A stretch of 29,435 bases of DNA from positions 1-29,435 of the forward strand of contig JAISBR010000157.1 of the NCBI GenBank assembly GCA_031266095.1, written 5' to 3'. The DNA comes from Treponema sp. Lineage in GTDB: Bacteria; Spirochaetota; Spirochaetia; Treponematales; Breznakiellaceae. The position numbers were made by a program, and so were the translations under genes. The notes under the pieces are model-generated. The model had not been told where the DNA came from. It did no database searches and was given only the letters and a program-made list of their open reading frames with translations. Positions 21,905 to 29,435 of this stretch are shown piece after piece; the stretch's first letter is position 1, and the number at the start of each line of letters is the position of its first letter.

Positions 21905-22831
21905 GTGAAGAATTTGGCTAAGCTGGTGCTTTTTTTCAGTCTTAGTTTTGCCATCCTTTTCCTGCTGGCGGCGGGTTTACGGTATCTGGCAATCCGGGTT
22001 GAGTGGGTACGGACCCTGCCCCGCCGGCAGGAGGCGCCGTTGGCCGGGTTAATTGCCGCCGCCCGATGGGCTTTGACCCTGGCGCTGTACGGTTCCCTGC
22101 TTTTGAGTCTGAGCTACGCCGCCCGGAAGCATTTTTTCCTGCCGGTGACGGTGGCTTGCCTCATAGCGCTGCCCCTGGCCATGTGTTTTGGTATTTCCCT
22201 GGGGCTGGAACAATGGGGAAACGCAGCCCCGTTCCGGAATACGGTGAAAGTCCTGGGCGAGCCGGGGCTGATCCTCACCAATGTCCAGCGGCCTTCCGCC
22301 GCAACTATAGTCCTCCTTGATGGGCCGGCGGAACCACGGGGGGCGCGAGTGGCGGCCATTCCGGATCAGCCCATGATCTATCAGCCGGAACCGGCGGGTC
22401 CGAATAACACCGTCCTCGGGCTGCCGCCGATTCCATTCAGGGATGAAACTCCCTGGTTCCTCAAAAGTATTGCTATTGACCTGCGGCTCAGCGCGGAATA
22501 TCTGGAAGGGCGCTTTAAGGCGGGGCTTTTGCCCTTTCTGATCTACGCGGGGGCGCTGATCCTCCTGCTCAGCTCTTTGACGTTTATGCTCAAACTGAGC
22601 GCCTGGCCCCTGGCGAACCTTTTTCTCGGCTGCCTTGCCTTTCGGGGTATCCTGGCGCTGGAGATTTTCTGCAATTCGCCTGAAACCCAGGATATATTTG
22701 CATCTTTTCTGCAAAACCGGCTGCCCCTTTCCCTGGCGGTTCCCCTGATCTTCTGCGCCGTTGGGGTATTGGTGCATGTCTATTCCCTTTTGGTATATAT
22801 AGCGAAGTGGCGGAGCAGCGATGAAGATTAG
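21905..22831 (+). CDS. Polytopic membrane protein of unknown function
   Basis: 308 residues, GTG start with GAAGG close upstream (weak). Hydrophobic segments at about 5-27, 48-70, 78-100, 210-232, 235-257 and 275-298 predict six membrane helices. Between helices 3 and 4 lies a soluble loop of about 105 residues (GNAAPFRNTVKVLGEPGLIL, then ATIVLLDGP), probably periplasmic and beta-rich. Its stop overlaps the start of the next gene by 11 bases, so both are translated together. I do not recognise the family. The layout, with a large extracytoplasmic loop and coupling to another membrane protein, suggests a two-subunit envelope complex, perhaps transport-related; this is inference. Confidence 0.75.
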   Translation: MKNLAKLVLFFSLSFAILFLLAAGLRYLAIRVEWVRTLPRRQEAPLAGLIAAARWALTLALYGSLLLSLSYAARKHFFLPVTVACLIALPLAMCFGISLGLEQWGNAAPFRNTVKVLGEPGLILTNVQRPSAATIVLLDGPAEPRGARVAAIPDQPMIYQPEPAGPNNTVLGLPPIPFRDETPWFLKSIAIDLRLSAEYLEGRFKAGLLPFLIYAGALILLLSSLTFMLKLSAWPLANLFLGCLAFRGILALEIFCNSPETQDIFASFLQNRLPLSLAVPLIFCAVGVLVHVYSLLVYIAKWRSSDED

Positions 22832-24608
22832 CAAAGAGACCTTTCGTTCTCCTCAGGCGATTTTCATTATATACATAGCCGCCGCAAGTCTGCTCATCAT
22901 GGGCTTTCGCTTTATTTTTCCCGGTGAGGCCGCGCCGCTTCCAATCTATTCCCGGAACTGGCGCTACATCCGGGGAGTGCTGGATATCTTCACTGTTTTT
23001 CCCGCACTGGCAATGTCCGCCCTGGTGGCCCCCTTCGGTCTGGCCGTCTATGAGGATTATCACAGCGGCTTCTCTCCCCAGTTTTTCAAGCGGCTGTTTG
23101 TTCCGATTATTATCGCGATTTGCGCCGCCGCTCTGTATGGCGTCATCTTCTTTCTGGCTCTTCCTGTAGCGAGAGACAGGGAGGAGAATATGCGCTACAG
23201 CGGGGAACTCTACCGGCTGGCAAAGGAGCGGGCCCAGACCCACAGCAGGGCCGGGGAATGGCTTGAGGCATCTCAGTTTATCGGAATCTGCGACAGGGTT
23301 TGGCCGAACAGCCCTGAGCTTACCACCCTCAGAACAGAGATTAACGTCCGCTTGGACGAAAATCGTTTTGAGGAAGAGGATGAGCGGGCCGCGGCCCGCG
23401 CGGAATTGGCCGATGATACGCAGAGCGCCGCGATGACGAGTCTGCCCGGCCGGCGGCAGCCGCTGGACACGGCCGACGCTATCGGTCAGGGGGAAGCCGC
23501 GTTTAACGAGCGGCGCTACTTTGACGCCCACTGGTTTGCCACGCTGGGGGAACGGCTCGCCAGAGCGGGTAGTCCCGAAGCGGTGACCGCTGCCCGGCTT
23601 GCCGCCAGAGCCTGGAACCAGATCGAATCCCAGCAGCCAAGCTTCCGTGAAGAACGCCTCTACTCGCTGTACCGTCTCAAACAATCCGGCTACGAAGCAA
23701 TGGTCTCCGGCGACTGGATACGGGCCTATTACCTTTTCCAGGAACTGCAGAAACAGACCCCGGATGACCCTGACGTGGTTAATTTTCTCGCCGCCTGCGA
23801 GAAGGGGACTACAGAGATCGCCTTTTTTATAGATGAGATAGAAGTGTCTCTGGGAGCGATACTTACCGGTGCGGTGTTCTCCCTCCCCTCCGGGGCGGCG
23901 GGGAGGGCGGTACTGCGTTTTTCGAGCCTCTCCGCCAGCCCCGACTTCGCCTATGGAATCGGCCTTGAGTACATGAGTTTCGATGCTCAGTCCCGGCCAT
24001 TGTTCCACCTGGAAGCGCCATACGCCAAGCTCCTGCCCTTTACCGTGGACGACCGGCGCCAGGTACTGGTTCTGATGCGGGCCTTGGCCCGGTATGATCA
24101 AAACCTTCGATGGGAACCGGAATGGATCCTGGAGGGGACGGCCGCCCGGTCTTCCGCCGGTGACGCTCAGATTATCCTGGACATGAGCTATGAAACCTTC
24201 ATCCTCCTCTCGCAGATTCGCCAGGGTCTTCCGAATCTGCAAATCGGGGAACTCTTTGACGCCTCCAAAATGATCGGCGCTGTGGGGTATGTTCCCCAGG
24301 TTTTTGAAGCGGAGATACTCAACCGTCTGGGTACGGTCCTGTTTTTCCTGCCTATGTCGATTGCCGCCATTATCATCGGCTGGCGCTTCCGGGCCAAAAG
24401 CCGCGTCAGGTATCTCTTTATCCCTCTGCTTCCCCTGCTGCCCATAGTCTTTAACGGAATGACCCATCTCTATCGAAGTGTCCTCAACATATTGGGCATT
24501 TGGCTGATTACGGCCCTGGGTTTCTCCATGGCTCTCGTCGTTTTTATAGTTGCCCTTGCGGTGTCCTTCATCCTCTCGTTGATAGTACTTGCGGCGCAGC
24601 ATGGGTAA
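22821..24608 (+). CDS. Large membrane protein with TPR-like middle, partner of the preceding gene
   Basis: 595 residues; ATG with GGAG upstream, inside the end of the preceding gene. Three N-terminal membrane helices (about 12-33, 52-75, 92-115), a long soluble region (115-480), and three or four C-terminal helices (about 493-595, LFFLPMSIAAIIIGWRF onwards). Residues 125-330 are helical and resemble tetratricopeptide units (GEWLEASQFIGICDRVWPNS, AIGQGEAAFNERRYFDAHWF, MVSGDWIRAYYLFQELQKQT). Residues 340-470 look beta-rich. No enzymatic motif is visible. The architecture suggests a protein-interaction platform in the inner membrane working with its neighbour. I cannot name the family. Confidence 0.75.
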   Translation: MKISKETFRSPQAIFIIYIAAASLLIMGFRFIFPGEAAPLPIYSRNWRYIRGVLDIFTVFPALAMSALVAPFGLAVYEDYHSGFSPQFFKRLFVPIIIAICAAALYGVIFFLALPVARDREENMRYSGELYRLAKERAQTHSRAGEWLEASQFIGICDRVWPNSPELTTLRTEINVRLDENRFEEEDERAAARAELADDTQSAAMTSLPGRRQPLDTADAIGQGEAAFNERRYFDAHWFATLGERLARAGSPEAVTAARLAARAWNQIESQQPSFREERLYSLYRLKQSGYEAMVSGDWIRAYYLFQELQKQTPDDPDVVNFLAACEKGTTEIAFFIDEIEVSLGAILTGAVFSLPSGAAGRAVLRFSSLSASPDFAYGIGLEYMSFDAQSRPLFHLEAPYAKLLPFTVDDRRQVLVLMRALARYDQNLRWEPEWILEGTAARSSAGDAQIILDMSYETFILLSQIRQGLPNLQIGELFDASKMIGAVGYVPQVFEAEILNRLGTVLFFLPMSIAAIIIGWRFRAKSRVRYLFIPLLPLLPIVFNGMTHLYRSVLNILGIWLITALGFSMALVVFIVALAVSFILSLIVLAAQHG

Positions 24609-24643
24609 CAGCATGAAATGGTGAAAATACGGTCAACAGGAAC

Positions 24644-24672
24644 TTGACCTAAGTCCCAAAATCAGGTATGTT
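24644..24672 (+). promoter_or_regulatory. Promoter for the tRNA-Ser/Arg cluster
   Basis: TTGACC (24644-24649), 17 nt, TATGTT (24667-24672), 38 bp before tRNA-Ser(TGA). Confidence 0.55.
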
Positions 24673-24710
24673 TAAAGACCGGCAAGGTTGTCCGCAGTGG
24701 CTGCCTCACT

Positions 24711-24795
24711 GGAGCGGTGTCCGAGAGGTTGAAGGAGGCGGTCTTGAAAACCGTTGTGCCGCAAGGTACCGGGGGTTCGAATCCCCCCTGCTCCG
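24711..24795 (+). tRNA. tRNA-Ser (anticodon TGA)
   Basis: Class II tRNA with a long variable arm (TGTGCCGCAAGGTACC region). Acceptor GGAGCGG with CTGCTCC, anticodon stem GCGGT/ACCGT with loop CTTGAAA, T stem GGGGG/CCCCC around TTCGAAT, discriminator G as usual for serine. Confidence 0.95.
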
Positions 24796-24882
24796 AAATG
24801 CGGACTTTGTCTGCAAAGCAACTGTTTTTGCAGGCAGACATGAGTAGTTATATACAAGAGATAATACTCTTTTATATAAAAA

Positions 24883-24915
24883 GGGACTTCTAAGAACTTC
24901 AGTTTTTGGAGGTTT
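24883..24915 (+). repeat. Remnant of the dispersed palindrome between the tRNA-Ser genes
   Basis: GGGACTTCTAAGAACTTCAG then TTTTTGGAGG keeps the AACTTCAGTTTT core of the element at 9979-10000, with decayed arms. It follows an AT-rich stretch (24846-24880). Confidence 0.4.
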
Positions 24916-24931
24916 TCCTGCCCTAAACTCT

Positions 24932-25019
24932 GGAGCGGTGCGAGAGCGGCCGAATCGGGCTCCCTGCTAAGGAGTTATACCCCGAAAGGGTATCGGGGGT
25001 TCGAATCCCCCCTGCTCCG
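24932..25019 (+). tRNA. tRNA-Ser (anticodon GCT)
   Basis: Class II. The same acceptor and T arms as the preceding tRNA-Ser, anticodon loop CTGCTAA between GCTCC and GGAGT, and a long variable arm with GATACCC-type pairing (TACCCCGAAAGGGTA). Discriminator G. Reads AGC/AGU. Confidence 0.95.
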
Positions 25020-25029
25020 AAAAAAAGGC

Positions 25030-25103
25030 GAGGTTGTAGCTCAGCTGGATAGAGCAGCAGATTGCGGATCTGCAGGTCGCACGTTCAAATCGTGTCAGCC
25101 TCA
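25030..25103 (+). tRNA. tRNA-Arg (anticodon GCG)
   Basis: Acceptor GAGGTTG with CAGCCTC, D stem GCTC/GAGC with AGCTGGATA (A20, an arginine identity base), anticodon stem GCAGA/TCTGC with loop TTGCGGA, variable AGGTC, T stem GCACG/CGTGT around TTCAAAT, discriminator A. The anticodon at 25064-25066 is GCG. Most bacteria read CGU/CGC with ACG edited to ICG, so an encoded G34 is unusual. It lies 10 bp after tRNA-Ser(GCT) and ends 13 bp before a convergent gene. Confidence 0.93.
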
Positions 25104-25116
25104 TTTTGATAACGAC

Positions 25117-26880
25117 TTACTGTTCCCCTGCCGCCACCTGTCGGACCCTGCCGGCGGCAAGACCCCAGCGCCTGTTCACATAGCCGGAAAAAGCCTCAGC
25201 CTCCGCGCTAAACGCTGCGGCAAGAGTGGGCCAGGAGTCCGCAGCGGGGTCCTTTTCAGGGAGTACTTCCCTGCGCCAGGAAGAAGCCTCAATACGGGAA
25301 GCCAGGATTGTACCAAAGTAACGGCCCGCCTGGGAAGCGGGCTGCTGTAAAATGTGAGCCATGAATTCGTTTATCATAAGATACTCATCTTTGATGTCAT
25401 AATGCTGATAATCAAAATAAGAAATAATGAAGCGCTTCGCACGGGAGGGAAGCTGCTCCCAACGGCGGCGGCTGAAGGCGCGGAAGTCCTCATCAATAAA
25501 AAACAGACCGTGGAACGCCTCGTGGACCATGAACAGGGAACGGAGATAAGGCGCAGACTCCCGCGATATGGAAATGATCCCCCCCTCGCCGGCTGATATT
25601 CCACCAGCGCCTGAATGGATGATCCCGTTATCAAGGAGTATCTTCTCAAGTTCCCATTCCTCAGGCAGCAGAGGAAAGTTCGAAACTCGGGCGGCCTCAA
25701 AAAAACGGGCCAGATCTTCCGCCCGGTAGTCATGGGCGTTCCAGGCGTGAAGATCGGCGATTTCCTCATCGGCGGCAAGCCGGCCTCGAAAACCGGCTTT
25801 CTCGGCAAAGAAGGCGAGCCTTTTGAACAGCCGATCCTGCGCCGCGTAATCTGTAGTGTCAAATATCAAAAGTGAGGGGAACTGTTCCCAGCGGAAGAGC
25901 TCATAGCGGCTGTCGCGCCACTGCTCCACAGGCCAGGCAAGGATGACGCCGGGATCAGCCGCAATCGGCGTGGGGAACAAGGGCGGCTCGGCGTAACTCA
26001 ACTGAAAGGCCTTGATCCGGTCCCCTGAAATGATCACCGGCCTGGCCTCAGGCGGAAACAGCCCCGGTGGAACGCGCAGTTCCGCCGTGTAAGATGAAGC
26101 CTCAAACCACCGGTTCCCCGCCGCCGCCATTGCTTCCCGTCCCGGTAAAAGTTCGACTAACAGCCCGGGCAGCGGACCGGAGCTTCCCCGCGCGTCAAAG
26201 CCGCCGGGCGGGTCAATCACGTAACTTTGCCGGACCGCATCCTGCGCTTTGTCATCCAGCTTATACACAAAGGGACTGGTAAAACAGTGCCCGGCGGCTG
26301 TTTCTCCGGCCGCGGCGCCGTTTGCGCTTTCCTGGTAATATCCAAACCAGCGTTCTTTTATTTCCAGTGAACGGATCTGAAAACGGGGAAGCTCCTGTCT
26401 CCGCGGCGGAGGATTCCTTTTCGCGTCCGGTTCTATGTCCGCGAGGGCTATGCTGAACTTTCCCGCAAAAGTATCTCGTATTGGTATGGCGTAATGAATG
26501 ATCTCGGCGGCGCTTCCGCCCGCGGCCGTTATGCCCAGAAACGACAGATCCATCGGTAAGGCCCAGGAATCGCCGCCTGTCTCCAGCACAAGCTGGTAAT
26601 ATTCGATTATTTCCCCGGAAGGCGGAACGGTAAAAGCGTATTCAATTTCAAGGGAAGAAAGGGGCGGAATAAAAGATGTCCTGTCAAAAAGATATTCGAG
26701 TTTTTTCGGTTTAGTAAAATCCAGTACTCCGGCGGCGGCGTCCCGGCTTAAACCGGTAAGGGCGGCATTTGTTCCCCGGACCGGAAACAAGGCCGGATAT
26801 TTCCCCTCGCAGGACTCAATCAAAACCGAAAAAAGAAAGAGAACAAACAGTAATAAGGAACGCCTGTACCGGAAAATCAT
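25117..26880 (-). CDS. Lipoprotein with HEAFH motif, possible zinc metallopeptidase
   Basis: 587 residues. A basic start (MIFRYRRS) and strong hydrophobic core end at SVLIESC, a permissive spirochetal lipobox with Cys24. The first 350 residues are mixed beta and unclassified. Residues 453-457 read HEAFH in LFMVHEAFHGLFFIDEDFR, fitting the HExxH zinc motif, and Glu504 in NEFMAHILQQP is placed like the third ligand of gluzincins. I infer an envelope metallopeptidase, but no named family is recognised and activity is unproven. The ATG lies 12 bp after the stop of the preceding minus-strand gene, so they are one transcription unit. Its 3' end converges on tRNA-Arg. Confidence 0.75.
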   Translation of the reverse strand: MIFRYRRSLLLFVLFLFSVLIESCEGKYPALFPVRGTNAALTGLSRDAAAGVLDFTKPKKLEYLFDRTSFIPPLSSLEIEYAFTVPPSGEIIEYYQLVLETGGDSWALPMDLSFLGITAAGGSAAEIIHYAIPIRDTFAGKFSIALADIEPDAKRNPPPRRQELPRFQIRSLEIKERWFGYYQESANGAAAGETAAGHCFTSPFVYKLDDKAQDAVRQSYVIDPPGGFDARGSSGPLPGLLVELLPGREAMAAAGNRWFEASSYTAELRVPPGLFPPEARPVIISGDRIKAFQLSYAEPPLFPTPIAADPGVILAWPVEQWRDSRYELFRWEQFPSLLIFDTTDYAAQDRLFKRLAFFAEKAGFRGRLAADEEIADLHAWNAHDYRAEDLARFFEAARVSNFPLLPEEWELEKILLDNGIIHSGAGGISAGEGGIISISRESAPYLRSLFMVHEAFHGLFFIDEDFRAFSRRRWEQLPSRAKRFIISYFDYQHYDIKDEYLMINEFMAHILQQPASQAGRYFGTILASRIEASSWRREVLPEKDPAADSWPTLAAAFSAEAEAFSGYVNRRWGLAAGRVRQVAAGEQ

Positions 26881-26892
26881 AGGGACCCGGCT

Positions 26893-27672
26893 TTACAGTA
26901 CGATAATACCCTTGGCGATTAATTTCGCCAGGGTGAACCTTCGTTCCATAGTCATATCCGGATGGGTATCGAGAAAGTTCTCAAATTCGGCAGGAAAGGA
27001 TCCCGGCAATATCGGCAGTTCCCGTACCTGCTTGTAATAGGCCCGATGCGAGGGCTCAAAACGCCGGTTGATGCAGAACAGGGTGAGGCAGGCCATCTTG
27101 ATAAAACCGGCGGAGGCGATAAGGTAGTGAAATTCGTCCCCCTGGAAACAGGCCGCCCCCAGGTCTAAAAGGAAATGTTCCATCTTCGATTGAACCGCGC
27201 TGCGTGTTTCCGCCCAGAATTGATCCCCCGGGTTTTCAAGGCGTCCGCGGATTTCGTTAATCCAATTGCTTCGGGAAAAGATGATTTCCCCCTGAACCAG
27301 CCGGTAAAACCCGTATGTCCCCGAATCTTTGATAAGCCAGAGAAATTCCTGTTTGGTATCCGCAATGGAAACCAGTTCCTCTATCTTTCCGGTGAATTTA
27401 TATTCCAGCCGTACCGGAATATCGCCGATGAGAAAACGATCTTTCTCATCCTGACCGGAACCTTCGAATGCCGCTACATCGTCGCCATAGAACCGGCAGC
27501 GCTCCTCCGCGCCGGGGATGGAACCTGAACAAAACACATCAAGAATCAAAGCAAAGTAAGGATCCAGCGTATCCGGCAGGGCCGCCTCGTTCAGGGTTAT
27601 ACATTCAACAGCAGGCCATTTGGACAAAATTGCGGCAAAACGATCCACCAGTACTTTGGTCTTATATTTCAT
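26893..27672 (-). CDS. Putative nucleotidyltransferase-fold protein (DUF4037-like)
   Basis: 259 residues, cytoplasmic, no signal peptide. ATG at 27672 with AAGGGGA upstream. The N-terminal section (LDPYFALILDVFCSGSIPGA, then YGDDVAAFEG) recalls nucleotidyltransferase-like DUF4037 proteins, with GS and acidic residues in loose arrangement; the C-terminal half is helical (MEHFLLDLGAACFQGDEFHY, IKMACLTLFCINRRFEPS). The family call is tentative. It is the first gene of a two-gene unit with the HEAFH lipoprotein, 12 bp apart. A TATTAT (27690-27685) on the minus strand may be its -10, in a spacer shared with the divergent gene at 27732. Confidence 0.7.
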   Translation of the reverse strand: MKYKTKVLVDRFAAILSKWPAVECITLNEAALPDTLDPYFALILDVFCSGSIPGAEERCRFYGDDVAAFEGSGQDEKDRFLIGDIPVRLEYKFTGKIEELVSIADTKQEFLWLIKDSGTYGFYRLVQGEIIFSRSNWINEIRGRLENPGDQFWAETRSAVQSKMEHFLLDLGAACFQGDEFHYLIASAGFIKMACLTLFCINRRFEPSHRAYYKQVRELPILPGSFPAEFENFLDTHPDMTMERRFTLAKLIAKGIIVL

Positions 27673-27731
27673 AATGATTCCCCTTATAATACTCTCAATA
27701 CTCTTCTGAACAGAGATTATGATAACATGGG

Positions 27732-28409
27732 ATGGAGATTTTGAAAACTCGTGAGGAGGGCCGGCAAATATCAGGCGCCGGGGCGCTCAGGCTGCTCGTC
27801 CTCATACCACACCGGGACGCGCGGCTGCCCTTGCGTTCTTACAGCGGCGCATTGTTCAGCGCCGGGTTTTACGGCGCGTGGTCTTTTCCCTGGGTGGCGC
27901 CCCTGGCGCTCCTTTCCCGCCCCCTCACCACCGGAGAATTGAAACACTGCGCCTGTGCCCTGCGGGGGCAAAGCCTCGCCGGGGGCAGGGACGGAAAAAT
28001 CAAAACCGGTCCGGCGGCCCGCGCCGTCTTCCCCCTAAGCTGTGCCGGCAAGGGGAGAGGGGAAGCCGCGGTATTGGGCCCAACACTGGACATCGTTCTG
28101 CCGGACGCGGCCTTTACGGCTGAAGCCGCCGTCAAAATCCGGTACCGTTTTTCGCCGCTGGTGCTCGGCGCCGCCCTGACCTGGTCTTCAGGAAGCGCGC
28201 CGCCGGAAACGCCGGTCCTCTCCTTCAGGGCCGCGGCGCTGGCCAACATGATCTACCGGCCCCTTCCAGGCGCCGAAGCCGGCGTCTTATCGGACGACGG
28301 CCTACGGGACGACGGCCCGCAGGACGCCGCCGCATTTGAAGGCGCTTACTCATTTGAATGGAAAATCGGAAAATCAATATGGCTTCCCCCGATCAGGAAA
28401 AAAGGATGA
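27732..28409 (+). CDS. Conserved-looking hypothetical protein
   Basis: 225 residues from ATG 27732, very GC-rich, no signal peptide or long hydrophobic segments. The start is uncertain: no ribosome-binding site precedes this ATG, while GAGGAGGG inside codons 8-10 suggests initiation further in, near ALRLLVLIPHRDARLPLRSY. The central part (GFYGAWSFPWVAPLALLSRP) is protein-like and the C-terminal part (GAYSFEWKIGKSIWLPP) looks strand-rich. It is followed after 3 bp by the DUF167 gene, so the pair is one operon. I do not recognise the family. Confidence 0.6.
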   Translation: MEILKTREEGRQISGAGALRLLVLIPHRDARLPLRSYSGALFSAGFYGAWSFPWVAPLALLSRPLTTGELKHCACALRGQSLAGGRDGKIKTGPAARAVFPLSCAGKGRGEAAVLGPTLDIVLPDAAFTAEAAVKIRYRFSPLVLGAALTWSSGSAPPETPVLSFRAAALANMIYRPLPGAEAGVLSDDGLRDDGPQDAAAFEGAYSFEWKIGKSIWLPPIRKKG

Positions 28410-28412
28410 AGC

Positions 28413-28709
28413 ATGGAAAGCTATTTTCGCGCAGCAGACGGCATGATTCACGTCTATATCAAAGCCGTACCGGGCGCCTCAAAAACCGAATACGCCGGCA
28501 TTAAAGACAAGCGCCTGAAGGTACGGATAGCCGCGGCCCCTGAAGACGGCAAGGCCAATGCCGAACTGCTCAAATGGTTCGCGGGGACTTTAGGCTGCGC
28601 CAGGCGGCGGCTGCGGCTCCTGAGCGGTGAAAAAGCCCCGCTCAAAACCCTGGCGCTGCCGCCGGAGTATGAAGCGCAGCTGAGAAAGCTCATAATGACA
28701 AAGAATTAA
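28413..28709 (+). CDS. DUF167 / YggU-family protein
   Basis: 98 residues of the UPF0235 (YggU) family, small alpha/beta proteins of unknown biochemical role. Family signatures: VYIKAVPGASKTEYAGI at the start and VRIAAAPEDGKANAELLKWF in the middle, with GEKAPLKTLAL after. ATG with AAAGGA upstream, 3 bp after the stop of the preceding gene. Length is typical. Confidence 0.93.
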   Translation: MESYFRAADGMIHVYIKAVPGASKTEYAGIKDKRLKVRIAAAPEDGKANAELLKWFAGTLGCARRRLRLLSGEKAPLKTLALPPEYEAQLRKLIMTKN

Positions 28710-28770
28710 ACCCCGCGTAGCGGAGCCTTTTCGAGGCGGCGGCGAAAGGGCTTATGCTCAGGCGGCGAAA

Positions 28771-28796
28771 AAAAACCCTCCGGACGGAGGGTTTTT
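28771..28796. terminator. Bidirectional rho-independent terminator
   Basis: AAAAA-CCCTCC, loop GGAC-type, GGAGGG-TTTTT. The stem is flanked by an A-run on one side and a T-run on the other, so it can end transcription from both convergent genes (28413-28709 plus, 28815 onward minus). Confidence 0.85.
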
Positions 28797-28814
28797 ATGG
28801 TGGGCGGCGGGCGC

Positions 28815-29435
28815 TCAGTTCGGTGCGGGGACGGTTAATACCGGGGCGAAGTCGATGGTGCGGGGGTCTTTGGTGAAGGTACCGCCGGTGGTGTACTGGG
28901 TGATTATCCGCAGTTTCCACCCGCCGGCGGCGAGGTTGGGGATTTTGCCGATGATTTTGCCGGGCGTGTTTTCCGCGTAGTGCTCGTCGACTTTTTCCCG
29001 GTATACGGGGTTGTTCGCCAGCACGAAGTACACGCCGTTATCAACATGGGTCCCGGCTATTTTCAGCTTGTGGCCCTCGATGACAAACATGCCGCCGGGC
29101 GTCAGGCTCTCGTTCTCCGCCTCCGTGGATACGTCGGTGAATTCGGCGATGTAGCCGGAACCGTCGTGGACGCCCTCGATGACCACTTCGATGTGCCGGG
29201 TGATGTCCCGCAGGGCTTTGAGGGTGTGGAAGCTGAAACGGACCGGGTGTTTCTCCCGGTCCCAGGGCTCGACCGCGTTCTTGAAGGCGCCGCCGATGCG
29301 GGGGCGCACGGTGAAGAAGCCGCCGAAGTTGACGGAGAAGCCGTCGCAGAGCTGGTAGGCGGCCTCTTTCATGAAGAGGCGGTTGTACTCCACGGCGTCC
29401 TCGTACTCGCCGGTAAAGCCGCCGCGGTTTTTCAT
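28815..29435 (-). CDS. HU-like plus DUF4469-like protein (5' end probably outside window)
   Basis: 206 residues to the right edge. The frame begins with ATG at the last base, but a start here is unlikely to be the true one because the opening MKNRGGFTGEYEDAVEYNRL looks internal. Residues 1-90 (LCDGFSVNFGGFFTVRPRIG, FSFHTLKALRDI) resemble the HU/IHF-like DNA-binding domain common in Bacteroidetes and spirochetes. Residues 108-200 (NESLTPGGMFVIEGHKLKIA, IGKIPNLAAGGWKLRIITQY) match DUF4469, an Ig-like fold. Proteins with both domains are frequent in gut treponemes and their function is unknown. It ends in front of the bidirectional terminator. Confidence 0.75.
   Translation of the reverse strand: MKNRGGFTGEYEDAVEYNRLFMKEAAYQLCDGFSVNFGGFFTVRPRIGGAFKNAVEPWDREKHPVRFSFHTLKALRDITRHIEVVIEGVHDGSGYIAEFTDVSTEAENESLTPGGMFVIEGHKLKIAGTHVDNGVYFVLANNPVYREKVDEHYAENTPGKIIGKIPNLAAGGWKLRIITQYTTGGTFTKDPRTIDFAPVLTVPAPN

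Noticed and set aside
22590..24614. 674-codon minus-strand frame opposite the membrane-protein genes
   Set aside because: Same GC-rich shadow effect; the plus strand shows clear membrane helices and coupled starts.

Overview
The window looks like the chromosome of a GC-rich treponeme-like spirochete, probably of the Treponema/Breznakiellaceae (termite- or gut-associated) kind. This is inferred from gene content: a cheA / CheW-CheR fusion / cheX cluster with a spirochetal atypical CheA dimerisation domain, permissive spirochetal lipoboxes, a truncated BspA-like leucine-rich-repeat protein, and a DUF4469/HU-like protein of a type I associate with this group. No rRNA or named marker gene fixes the species.

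Layout. 1-609: 5' part of a lipoprotein with an Fn3-like module (minus). 681-1416: a strictly 23-bp-periodic array of small hairpins. 1417-2064: non-coding DNA with a 20-G run and remnants of dispersed palindromes. 2065-4488: membrane/HTH protein, IF-1, a stand-alone HPt protein, and an overlapping response regulator/HD-GYP phosphodiesterase. 4582-8872: tRNA-Pro, a ferredoxin/ASKHA reductive activator with a small partner, tRNA-Gly, glycyl-tRNA synthetase. 8929-14574 (minus): a secreted Fn3-like protein, three strong palindromes, tRNA-Val, cheX, CheW-CheR, cheA. 14571-16496 (minus): an RNase II-family enzyme. 16611-17389: a long palindrome, a second 23-bp hairpin array, and a 223-bp MITE-like element inserted in it. 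17415-19283 (minus): mnmG. 19677-19930: an IS5-like transposase relic. 19968-24608: a DUF4384/CsgG-like lipoprotein, a broken LRR gene, and two overlapping membrane-protein genes. 24644-25103: two tRNA-Ser genes and a tRNA-Arg with the unusual anticodon GCG. 25117-27672 (minus): a lipoprotein with an HEAFH motif and a possible nucleotidyltransferase-fold protein. 27732-28709: a hypothetical gene and a DUF167 protein, then a bidirectional terminator and the 3' part of a DUF4469/HU-like gene (minus).

How the genes work together. CheA, the CheW-CheR protein and CheX form the core of the chemotaxis machinery (kinase, coupling protein, phosphatase), but cheY does not follow cheX here. The HPt/REC-HD-GYP pair is a likely phosphorelay output to cyclic-di-GMP breakdown. 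Translation and tRNA functions are scattered (IF-1, GlyRS, MnmG, six tRNAs).

The most unusual content is non-coding. Two arrays 15 kb apart and in opposite orientation share one 23-nt architecture: a 5-nt arm, a 9-nt loop often ending GCTTAG or GCCTAG, a complementary 5-nt arm, and a 4-nt linker. The arms switch in blocks while pairing is kept. A second dispersed family of palindromes (core GT-YYY-AAAAC) also shows compensatory changes between copies.
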